Of a DNA stretch of 16,663 nucleotides, positions 6,489 to 14,370 are shown piece by piece. Made by a program: the position numbers and the translations under genes. Every line of letters starts with the position of its first letter. The first letter of the stretch is position 1. The stretch covers positions 1-16,663 of the forward strand of contig JAQVUQ010000011.1 of assembly GCA_028699365.1 (NCBI GenBank), given 5' to 3'. Below the pieces are notes generated by a model, which saw only the letters and a list, made by a program, of their open reading frames with translations, made no database searches and was not told the origin of the DNA. Source of the stretch: a bacterium (GTDB lineage: Bacteria; UBP13; UBA5359).

Positions 6489-7669
6489 CAGCCCTCCAAC
6501 TCCCGGATAACGCTGCTGAGCTTGTCTGCCTCTCTTTTGGCTCCTTCTTCGGGGCCGAGAACGTATGCCATGACTATCCGCGGGATCACTCGCTCGGCTA
6601 CGGGACAGCTATTCTCATAACTGTAATCTCTGCCTCCGACTGAACAATGGAAGGCATGGGCCAGGCGGTTCTCTATCAACGGATGTTTGTAGGCGGGCAT
6701 ATTGGTGTAGCCGATGGTGATGGAGGTTATACCGGCTCTCTCTACCGCTTCTTTGAAGCGGCTCAGGTCGATGCCGTATTCCTCTCCGCTGAAGGTGGCT
6801 ACCCAGTGGTAGAAGGTGTGCTCGGCTCCTTCCGGTCCTCGCTGCAGCTTCAGCCACCGGCATCCGGCTACGGCCTGGTCGTAGTATCGGGCGTTTCTCT
6901 TGAGCTGCTCTATGGCTTGCGGCAATACTTCCAGTTGGGCTAACCCGATGGCGGCTGTCGGCTCGTTGATGCGGTAGTTATAGTCCAGGCTGTGGGCTAC
7001 GGACTTGAAGGTGGGGGCTCCGGCATGGTTGGCTAACTCCTGGTAGAGCCCTTCACTGCTGGTGGTGGCCATGCCGCCGTCTCCCAACGACATCTGTTTG
7101 CTGGCCTGGAAGCTGAAGCAGCCGATATCTCCCCAACTGCCGGTATATCTGCCTTTATATGATGCCAGCACTGCTTCGGCGCAGTCTTCTATGACCAGCA
7201 GGTTATGTCTGTGCCCTATCTCCACTATCCTGTCCGTCTCTGCGGGCAGCCCCCAGGCATGGGTCACTATTATGGCTTTAGTCCTGTCGGTTATGGCTGC
7301 TTCTATTTTATCGGGATCCATATTATGGGTAATGGGATCTATATCCACAAAGACGGGTATAGCGTTGTTATACAAGACGGCCATGGCTCCGAAGATGAAC
7401 TCGGCATCGCAGATAATTTCGCTGCCGGCTCCGGCTTTGGCACACAGCACGGCGGCATGCAGGGCGCTCATGCAGGTGTTCATGGCTACTGTATAACGGC
7501 TGCCTGTCATGGCGGCGAACTTCTCTTCGAAGCGCGGGGTAAAGGTGCCGCCCATCAGCCCTGACAGCTTGCCGCTCTCCAATACCTGCTTAAGGTATTC
7601 CAACTCATTGCCCCGGTAGGCATGGACGGCTAGTTGCTCTTCTTTGGCGGTAAAGTCTTTGGTTGGCAT
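6488..7669 (-). CDS. DegT/DnrJ/EryC1/StrS-family PLP aminotransferase
   Basis: This is a 393-aa fold-type I PLP enzyme of the sugar aminotransferase family, at normal length. The PLP-binding Lys is Lys191 in SFQASKQMSLGDGGM. Glu161-Asp162 of IEDCAEAV is the usual site that holds the pyridine nitrogen. The substrate-binding GKLSG and NTCMSALHAA segments lie at the N-terminus. Family members transfer an amino group to a keto-sugar nucleotide or related ketone, or run in reverse. AAGGAGAAG at 7677-7685 gives a strong ribosome binding site 7 nt from the ATG and overlaps the TAA of the upstream oxidoreductase gene, so the pair is closely coupled. The stop overlaps the next start (TGATG). Adjacency to a Gfo/Idh/MocA dehydrogenase suggests oxidation followed by transamination. 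The substrate is unknown. Confidence 0.93.
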   Translation of the reverse strand: MPTKDFTAKEEQLAVHAYRGNELEYLKQVLESGKLSGLMGGTFTPRFEEKFAAMTGSRYTVAMNTCMSALHAAVLCAKAGAGSEIICDAEFIFGAMAVLYNNAIPVFVDIDPITHNMDPDKIEAAITDRTKAIIVTHAWGLPAETDRIVEIGHRHNLLVIEDCAEAVLASYKGRYTGSWGDIGCFSFQASKQMSLGDGGMATTSSEGLYQELANHAGAPTFKSVAHSLDYNYRINEPTAAIGLAQLEVLPQAIEQLKRNARYYDQAVAGCRWLKLQRGPEGAEHTFYHWVATFSGEEYGIDLSRFKEAVERAGITSITIGYTNMPAYKHPLIENRLAHAFHCSVGGRDYSYENSCPVAERVIPRIVMAYVLGPEEGAKREADKLSSVIRELEG

Positions 7670-7683
7670 GTTACTTCTTCTCC

Positions 7684-8670
7684 TTAAAATTCAAATACTT
7701 TGACAGGGCAGTTCCTGGCTGCCGATTCTATCCCGGCCTGACACACGGCTACCGTTCTGGCGCCTTCCAGGGCGCTGACACTGGGTTCTCTGTCTTCTTT
7801 GATGGCGCTTACCAGTTCTTCCGTCTCTTTATCGTAATACTGATACTGGGCTTTTTGCGGCAAGGGCAGGTCGATGAAGTCTTCCAGCAAACGGATATCT
7901 TCGGTATACAGTTTATTGTTCATCAGGGTGCCTTTGGTGCCGTATACGCTGAGGTTGAGGGCATAAGGCCGCCGGCACCCGGTGGTTATCTGCACTTTGC
8001 CGGTGGCGCCGCTCCTGAACTTCAGGGTCAGGAGGATATTATCTGCCGGGAAGGGGGCTTCCTTCAGGGCCAGCTTGTTGCTGTTGGCATAGACTTCATC
8101 TATCTCTCCCACTATCCAGCGCAGCAGGTCCACGGGATGGCACCCGCCGGAGAGGGTCAGATCCCCGGCTGTGCCTGCCCCACAGCGCCAGCCGCTCAGA
8201 AAGGGCCGCAGATCATGGATGTAGTCGCTCTCGGCAAAGAAGGCTTCCCCTAACATGCCTGAAGTATAAATACTCTTCAGCGACTGAAAGAAGGGGGCGA
8301 ATCTCAGCACCTGTCCGGTAAGAAACTTGACCTTGCTCTTGTCTACTGCCTCTACTATGCGCTGACAATCGAGAACATTGGTTGCCAGCGGCTTCTCGCA
8401 GAAGACGTGCTTGCCGGACTGAACGGCTGCCAGGGCCTGTTCGGCATGCATGTGATCGGGCGTGCAGATGGAGACGGCATCTATCTCTTTATCTCTGACC
8501 AGTTCGGTATAATCTTTTACGTATTTCAGATGGTGCTCTTCCGCCGGCGGCCGGGCTATGGCCTCGTTCTGATCGCAAATTACTTTTACTTCCGCCTCAG
8601 AGTTCTGCAGCCAGGCGTCCAAATGCTGCCGGCCGGCATATCCCAGCCCTATTATTCCTACTCTTAGCAT
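7684..8670 (-). CDS. Gfo/Idh/MocA-family NAD(P)-dependent sugar oxidoreductase
   Basis: This is a 328-aa oxidoreductase. The Rossmann fold begins at once with RVGIIGLGYAG (GxGxxG). CEKPLA holds Lys93 of the family EKP motif, and GGCHPVDLLRW (175-185) holds the conserved His178 and Asp181. I chose the start at 8670, although the frame extends to an ATG at 8691. AAAGGAG at 8677-8683 is 6 nt from the 8670 ATG, and the longer start would overlap the preceding gene and lack a site. The family oxidises or reduces hydroxyl groups on sugars, inositols and sugar nucleotides, often at C3. The 14-nt gaps on both sides and the downstream DegT aminotransferase suggest a two-step conversion of a hydroxyl to an amine, or the reverse in catabolism. 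The substrate is not deducible. Confidence 0.92.
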   Translation of the reverse strand: MLRVGIIGLGYAGRQHLDAWLQNSEAEVKVICDQNEAIARPPAEEHHLKYVKDYTELVRDKEIDAVSICTPDHMHAEQALAAVQSGKHVFCEKPLATNVLDCQRIVEAVDKSKVKFLTGQVLRFAPFFQSLKSIYTSGMLGEAFFAESDYIHDLRPFLSGWRCGAGTAGDLTLSGGCHPVDLLRWIVGEIDEVYANSNKLALKEAPFPADNILLTLKFRSGATGKVQITTGCRRPYALNLSVYGTKGTLMNNKLYTEDIRLLEDFIDLPLPQKAQYQYYDKETEELVSAIKEDREPSVSALEGARTVAVCQAGIESAARNCPVKVFEF

Positions 8671-8676
8671 GATTAT

Positions 8677-8683
8677 CTCCTTT
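8677..8683 (-). promoter_or_regulatory. Ribosome binding site deciding the oxidoreductase start
   Basis: AAAGGAG on the minus strand lies 6 nt upstream of the ATG at 8670. It sits within the gap after the TGA at 8685. It argues against the ATG at 8691 and shortens the protein by seven residues. Confidence 0.8.
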
Positions 8684-8684
8684 C

Positions 8685-10778
8685 TCAGCATCTGTGGCTA
8701 AGACAAAACAGCATAACAACGACAGGGGTATCGAACTTCATATCTACCTGGACCCGCACCTTACCGTCGCTCTTTTCAAAAGGGATGGAGCGGTTGCTGA
8801 TCAACTCTTTTACTTCGATCAAATCCCTTCCCGGCGGTAAATCCAAAACCATGGGAAAGGAGGTAGGTTCCTTGAAATAGGATGCAACAACGCCGATAAA
8901 GTGATCCTCCCCGGATAGAGGAAAAAACTCGAAGGTGGACATATGATAATGACTTAGCGGCCATATATTTTTCATCGGCACATCGGGGGGCCAACCCTCT
9001 ACACGAAGCGAAGGTAACACACCGGCAACATCCTCTATGAGAGCAGCGAACAATAAGTGCGAGAGATTGCGCACCGGGAGACCGTATCTGCCGTTAAATG
9101 AAATATGTGACGGAAATCCGGCAAACCACAGGATATTTCCCCCGCACTTCAGAGAGACTATGGCCGGGTTACCGGTGGGGACACTATACTCATCGACGAA
9201 CTCGGCTATGATCTCCGCATCGGACGGCACCTCGGCATCGACACAGCAGTTCAGAGTATAAAGGGGCCGGTAGACCCCCCCCGAATATTTTTCGACAATA
9301 TCCTCATCTATATGCTGGAAAGCATCGATCTTCCTGTAATCATCCTTTATCCTGAATCTTCTCGTATCGCCCGTCTCAGCCAGCACCCTGATACCTGACA
9401 ACCCTTCCAGCAAAGACCTTCCATGCCTGCTTCCCGTCTCATCGGCTATGCCGAGCTGCCCAAGGATGACAATATTGCCGTTACTAGCATTAAATCGCCT
9501 AATACCGTCTTCCATAGCCGACGAGAGGCAATCAACCTCCGGAAGAATGACTACCCTGTAATCTGAGAGCGCCGCGTCATCGCTCAAACATATGTCGGGA
9601 AGATAGCCGTACGGAATGCCTCTATGCCGCAAGGCTTGGGCAAGCGGCAATACCCTGACTCCATCATAGGAATCAGGCACATCCGCCGGGATAGGTCTCA
9701 GGTAAATCTCCGTCCCGGCACCGTGCACAATGGCGGCATATTTCAGGGGGAAGACCTTTTCGAAGTAACGGTCCATCTTGAAACAGCTTTCATAAGCCTC
9801 CTGCACAGGCGAGCAGCGCTGTAGCGTGTAAGTATAAGGGGTGATGATATTCACACCGCAGGCTGGTGGAATAATCGCCGACCAAAGGCCGTCCTCAACG
9901 CCAAGCGGTCGGGTAAATGTCGAGAATGAAAAACCTTGGGGAACAATCTCCACGACCCCATCCGCTGGTACCATACCGACTAAAAACCGCGACCATTCAC
10001 TCAAATAGGTTTCGGCAGGGGTAAAAAACGGTGCCTTGTGAAACGTATAGTAAGGATCGGTACATAAGCCGTCCAACTGCTTGGCCATACCGGCAAGATC
10101 GACGCAACTCTTCCAGGGATTATGCCAGATATCACTGGCAGGGCTGGCCTGAAAAATTGCCTTTATCTCCGGGTTGATTTTATGGACTACTTGCACCATT
10201 TCGGCGTGAATCGCATTCCACCTGCCGATATTCCATTTGAGATAGTTCCTCCACTTTATATCCTGCCAATCCCCGGCTTCCGGTTCGACAACAAGAGGCA
10301 TCTCTGCCCCTATATCCATGCTATAGGCTTGTCGGCAGTTACGACAATGACATCCGGAGCCGGGCAGGCTTGCTTCATCGTTAAGCCAAATTCTGATAAT
10401 CCCCGGACAGACAGCCACCTCTCTTAAAAAGTTGAAATACCTCTCCTTGAAATCGGCATTGAACGGACATCCCCAACTGCTGGTACTCAGACCGTCCTGA
10501 TCCTTCATCTCTCTGGCGGAAACCAGCCTTTGCTCCGGATGCTCGGAAAGATATTTCTCTTGGTACTTCATATATGCAGTGAAGGCACTGACAGACAAGC
10601 CCATTGAGGAGGCCTTCTCGCAAAGTTTACGAAAAACATCCATCTCTTCTATCCTGGCATAAAAGCAAACGGTATCATAGCCCTTGCCGGCCACCTCCTC
10701 CAGTTCCGATAGAAGCTTTTCAGGATATCCTGTATAATCCTGAAGCAGGGCAACTCGAGAGATTTTTCTATCGATCAT
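8685..10778 (-). CDS. GH42-like TIM-barrel hydrolase with GATase-like domain
   Basis: This is a 697-aa cytoplasmic protein (no signal peptide). Residues of about 5-340 form a TIM-barrel-like domain. Strand 4 ends in IIRIWLNDEASLPG, where Asn133-Asp134-Glu135 place a candidate acid/base Glu135 as in the NE pair of clan A hydrolases. A CHCRNC cluster (Cys143, Cys145, Cys148) follows. A middle domain resembles the beta-galactosidase trimerisation/GATase-like module: YRVVILPEVDCLSSA, then NASNGNIVILG. A C-terminal beta region ends near residue 697. The layout parallels the 718-aa gene at 2508-4664, but the sequences are clearly divergent. The start has GAGGAG 10 nt upstream. It follows the secreted GH20-like gene by 43 nt and precedes the oxidoreductase by 14 nt. 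A glycosidase role is probable; the bond and sugar are unknown. Confidence 0.8.
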   Translation of the reverse strand: MIDRKISRVALLQDYTGYPEKLLSELEEVAGKGYDTVCFYARIEEMDVFRKLCEKASSMGLSVSAFTAYMKYQEKYLSEHPEQRLVSAREMKDQDGLSTSSWGCPFNADFKERYFNFLREVAVCPGIIRIWLNDEASLPGSGCHCRNCRQAYSMDIGAEMPLVVEPEAGDWQDIKWRNYLKWNIGRWNAIHAEMVQVVHKINPEIKAIFQASPASDIWHNPWKSCVDLAGMAKQLDGLCTDPYYTFHKAPFFTPAETYLSEWSRFLVGMVPADGVVEIVPQGFSFSTFTRPLGVEDGLWSAIIPPACGVNIITPYTYTLQRCSPVQEAYESCFKMDRYFEKVFPLKYAAIVHGAGTEIYLRPIPADVPDSYDGVRVLPLAQALRHRGIPYGYLPDICLSDDAALSDYRVVILPEVDCLSSAMEDGIRRFNASNGNIVILGQLGIADETGSRHGRSLLEGLSGIRVLAETGDTRRFRIKDDYRKIDAFQHIDEDIVEKYSGGVYRPLYTLNCCVDAEVPSDAEIIAEFVDEYSVPTGNPAIVSLKCGGNILWFAGFPSHISFNGRYGLPVRNLSHLLFAALIEDVAGVLPSLRVEGWPPDVPMKNIWPLSHYHMSTFEFFPLSGEDHFIGVVASYFKEPTSFPMVLDLPPGRDLIEVKELISNRSIPFEKSDGKVRVQVDMKFDTPVVVMLFCLSHRC

Positions 10779-10821
10779 TTATTCACAACTCCTCACTGAT
10801 ATTCAGGACCCGAACAAATGC

Positions 10822-13692
10822 TCAGCCTCTCTTAAGACGATTATTGAACAGCCACAATAGTGTCCGCAGCAGCATTTCCTCCGGGATATCATCAGGCCGG
10901 GAGAGATAAACCACACGTCCCTTCTCGAATTTGTTGGCTACCATGAATGCCAGACTTTGCATCTTTTCAAACCGTAGAAGGGGCATGCCGGTCAGGAACC
11001 CACCGAGACACGCGCTGCCGGAAGAACACTCGTAACCTGCCAGCCATTTCTCAGACCCGTCCATCAGTGTATTGGAGAAGTCGGAGATCAATTTCCCCTT
11101 AAGATTGCCATAACTTTTAGCACCCAGCCAATCGGCAATAGAGGTCAGGTTGCCACTACCTGTAATGTAGTAAGGAGTAGCGCTACTGATCAACAGGCCG
11201 CCACCACTGCTGACAAACTTCCTGATCATAACCAGTTCTTCAGGTGAAAGTTTTTTCCTAAGGTTCAGGTATAAGACATCGTAACCGTAGATTGCCTCTG
11301 TCAGCTTATTGCCCAAAGGTTCAACGTATCCAAGCCTATGATTTTCCAGAAAGCTGGGCATGGGGCCCACCACCGCTATTCTGGTATAGCCAAGGATCAT
11401 GACCCTGTGTTCATAGAACAGCAGGCTCTTATCCTCTGCCAATTCCTCTCTTATAGCGGCCTGGATATTCCCGGCGTTTTTCTTCAAGGCAAGGAGTTTA
11501 TCTTGAAAATCATCGTTTTTCTCTCTGAGAGCAGCTATCTTGTCATCTACGCCCTCAAGCCTGCCTTTCACTTCGGCTGCAAAAGCAGCTTCACCAGGCA
11601 AACATCCGGCCAGCATGTCTGCCAGGTTTTTCCTCTGGTTTTCGGCCTGCTCCCCAGACCATAGCTTAAGATAGAGTTCCACCTCCTTCTCCGCCACTTC
11701 CAGCCAGAACAATCCCCGACGATAGCCGACCAGAAGAGACTGAACCTCCTCCCGCCTTCCCGGCTTTAGATCAGTGGCTTTAAGGGCCGCCTGCAATCCG
11801 GTTACCGCCCTCTGGTTGGCCTGTTTTAGCTGCTGAAAAAGTTCCAGCCAGCTTGTCTGCGTCGGCCGTTCATCGGAAACCAGCCAAGCAGAATATATCT
11901 CTTTCAACCATTCCCAGGAATCTACAGGCGCTATTACCTCACCCCGATAAATTACGGGACGCAGACCGTCAGCCACCTGCTTGCCCGCTTCATCGCCATA
12001 AATATTCCGCTGAACCCGGTCAAAAAAGCCACCCTGACCTATGACAGCCTCGGGCAGCGCTCGCCCGGCCTGCATGTCGGCATAATTCGCCCCCCATTCG
12101 TTACGCTTCGCCGCTACCGACCAGTAACCGTTTACCGGTTTTCTGTTCCACATATATTCAGATATCAAAGCCACATTTGCGGCGCCTATCATTATACTGC
12201 CTTCTGCACCTTCGAAGCTCTGGCTGAGGACAGGCGTAGCATTCCAACTGAACAGCGTACGATGCGGCGCCGGCCAGCGACGTATTCCTGTCCGCCGGGT
12301 ATCCCCCAGATGCAGATAAACGCATATGCCATGTCCCTTGCCCTTAGTCTTAAGAGCCTCAGCCATTTCTTTGATTCGCATACCGCTATTATCCTGACGC
12401 GGCCCCTGCTCACGCAGAATGAATTTAACGTTAGGCACCTGTCGCATACACTTGCTCAGGTTGATATAGAATTCGATCTCCTTCTTCCAGGCGGCATCCG
12501 GTTCACTCCAGCGGCCATAGGGAGCACAACTTAAAATAAGCAGACAGTCTCTGGAGGCCTTGTAGCCATTAGCCTTCTCCACTGAGAATACAGCCTCGAT
12601 CATCCTGTTCAGCTCATACGCATAAGCTCCCACCATGCCATCAGTCGCTTCGATAGCATCGTTAGGCCATCGTTCACGACATGAGGCGCAACGATTCTTC
12701 CAGGCCAGCTCAGTCCTGTCCAGAGTGTCATGATCCAGGTAATGAATAAATAAGCAACCCGGCTCAGTCTTTTCAGTGTATTCAATCAGATCTTTTGCCT
12801 TTAACTTCAAAAGAGCCTCGTTGCTCATGCAAAAGCCGTCCTGTTTGTAGCTTGCCGATTTTTCGATGCAGTCATAGATTTCTCCATCAGGATAGGATTT
12901 TCTATTCTTGTAATTCAGATCACCAAACAAGCCGATTACCGGTTGACAGCCGATTGTCCGGGCATAGCTATTGCGATCGAGATAATTAGCCTTATCCGGC
13001 TTGAAGGCTTTAAAAACGCTGAGATAGGGAGCCAAGTTTATCTTCCAATCCAACCCAGCGTCAGATGTCCTTGGCCCAGTACCCCAGCGATATTCGTAAT
13101 CAGGATAATCCCTGATAGACACGGCCGGGATAAAACAACCGCCTTTATCCTGCCGCACCAACTGCACAAAAGTAGAAGCAGCATAGAGCGTCCCCTTATC
13201 CCCTTTGCCGGTCAGCAGGACAACAGCGCCGGAAGACGGTTTCTTTACGCTGCTTAAATATTCAATTATATATGCCTGTTCACTCTTCTGGGAAAGCAGC
13301 CAGGCTGTTTTCTCTTTCAATACCTGGCTATGCTCCGACAGCAAACTGCCATTGGCAAGGGCGCCGAGCAGGATAAGGTTACCTGCTCTATCCGCAGGCT
13401 TCAGTTCAGCAGCCTTCTTGATTGCCAACTCCGGCAGCATAAATTCCTTCACCAGCTTTTCACTGATGTATTCCGCTGCCGCTCTCTCCATATTTGTGGC
13501 CCGGTCCGGCAAAACTATGACCGCTGCAGGAATCCCTCCGGTATAAAGCATAACGTTGCTTCCCTTTTCCTCCACATTCTTAGGAGTAGGAATAACGTTT
13601 ACCTCTGCCCGGGCAAGTGCAGAGGACAAACCGGCCAGAAACACAAACATACAAACTACTATTACCTGCCGTTGAATAGATCGAGTAAACAT
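10822..13692 (-). CDS. Secreted GH20/DUF4838-like glycoside hydrolase with GATase-like C-terminus
   Basis: I place the start at 13692, giving 956 aa, because AAGGAGA lies 8 nt upstream. An in-frame ATG at 13719 would turn that site into codons. Residues 1-29 are a signal peptide (TRSIQRQ charge, VIVVCMFVFLAGL core, ALARA/E cleavage). An alpha/beta domain follows, like the non-catalytic N-domain of GH20/GH67 enzymes: AAAEYISEKL, LILLGALANG, YAASTFVQL, AVSIRDYPDYEYRWG. The centre resembles DUF4838-type barrels: CLFIHYLDHDTLDR, then CASCRERW. Helical or coiled-coil segments lie at about 620-780. The last 160 residues are GATase-like: YDVLYLNLRKKLS, RKFVSSGGGLLIS, GRVVYLSRPDD. The GH20 Asp-Glu catalytic pair is not obvious, so activity is uncertain. 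It probably attacks or binds an N-acetylated or acidic glycan outside the cytoplasm. Gaps to its neighbours are 48 and 43 nt. Confidence 0.78.
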   Translation of the reverse strand: MFTRSIQRQVIVVCMFVFLAGLSSALARAEVNVIPTPKNVEEKGSNVMLYTGGIPAAVIVLPDRATNMERAAAEYISEKLVKEFMLPELAIKKAAELKPADRAGNLILLGALANGSLLSEHSQVLKEKTAWLLSQKSEQAYIIEYLSSVKKPSSGAVVLLTGKGDKGTLYAASTFVQLVRQDKGGCFIPAVSIRDYPDYEYRWGTGPRTSDAGLDWKINLAPYLSVFKAFKPDKANYLDRNSYARTIGCQPVIGLFGDLNYKNRKSYPDGEIYDCIEKSASYKQDGFCMSNEALLKLKAKDLIEYTEKTEPGCLFIHYLDHDTLDRTELAWKNRCASCRERWPNDAIEATDGMVGAYAYELNRMIEAVFSVEKANGYKASRDCLLILSCAPYGRWSEPDAAWKKEIEFYINLSKCMRQVPNVKFILREQGPRQDNSGMRIKEMAEALKTKGKGHGICVYLHLGDTRRTGIRRWPAPHRTLFSWNATPVLSQSFEGAEGSIMIGAANVALISEYMWNRKPVNGYWSVAAKRNEWGANYADMQAGRALPEAVIGQGGFFDRVQRNIYGDEAGKQVADGLRPVIYRGEVIAPVDSWEWLKEIYSAWLVSDERPTQTSWLELFQQLKQANQRAVTGLQAALKATDLKPGRREEVQSLLVGYRRGLFWLEVAEKEVELYLKLWSGEQAENQRKNLADMLAGCLPGEAAFAAEVKGRLEGVDDKIAALREKNDDFQDKLLALKKNAGNIQAAIREELAEDKSLLFYEHRVMILGYTRIAVVGPMPSFLENHRLGYVEPLGNKLTEAIYGYDVLYLNLRKKLSPEELVMIRKFVSSGGGLLISSATPYYITGSGNLTSIADWLGAKSYGNLKGKLISDFSNTLMDGSEKWLAGYECSSGSACLGGFLTGMPLLRFEKMQSLAFMVANKFEKGRVVYLSRPDDIPEEMLLRTLLWLFNNRLKRG

Positions 13693-13700
13693 TTTACTTT

Positions 13701-13707
13701 TCTCCTT
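13701..13707 (-). promoter_or_regulatory. Ribosome binding site deciding the GH20/DUF4838-like start
   Basis: AAGGAGA on the minus strand lies 8 nt upstream of the ATG at 13692. It favours that start over the ATG at 13719 and places the charged n-region of the signal peptide directly at the N-terminus. Confidence 0.78.
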
Positions 13708-13740
13708 TTTTATAATCACCTTAGCGTTATTTTCTATTCA

Positions 13741-14370
13741 TTATTGACGTTCCTGCCAGAGTTGGTAAATCTCACTAAGACCCAAAACCTGATCATAAAT
13801 CGCAGGTTCATCTATAACACCGGAGAACCTTGTTCCATACCTCCCCTGGGCACCGATATAGAAATTATTAGTAGTTGTACCGACGTTCACACCGTCGGTA
13901 TATGTTCTCTCTGACCTGAAAACCCCATTTATGTAAGATTTCAATACGATTGTTCCACTAACGGTGTTGTCAATCGTGTAGACCACATGAGTCCACGTAT
14001 CCACAGCAAGCACATTATAAGCGTAAAGAATATGACTCACGTCGTGAATGAAAAGGATGACGTCGTCATTAACCGTAGCCAGCGAATAACCTCCTGTACC
14101 AGACTGCCATTTCCCCAGTATGCTTGTCGTGGTAGGCAGACTTGCCGGTTTAACCCATACTGAAATAGTTATCCGGCCATTGGCTATATTCAGAACCCCG
14201 TTATTCCCGCAGTTCACCTCGTCATCCGTGCCGTCAAACTGCAACCCATTACCGCTTATTCCATTTACCCAGCAGTCCGGCGAGGTCATCCCAGCAAGGG
14301 TGCCGGGATTGGCATTACCAGAGGAATCTGTAGCTGTTAAACCGGATGTTTCATCAAAATGCCATTTGCC
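13741..14370 (-). repeat. LamG repeat unit 3 (C-terminal)
   Basis: This is the last of three tandem in-frame units and includes the stop codon. It is the most diverged of the three in its first two thirds (for example NNGVLNIANGRITIS) but nearly matches unit 1 around the INGVFRSERTY segment. Confidence 0.92.
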
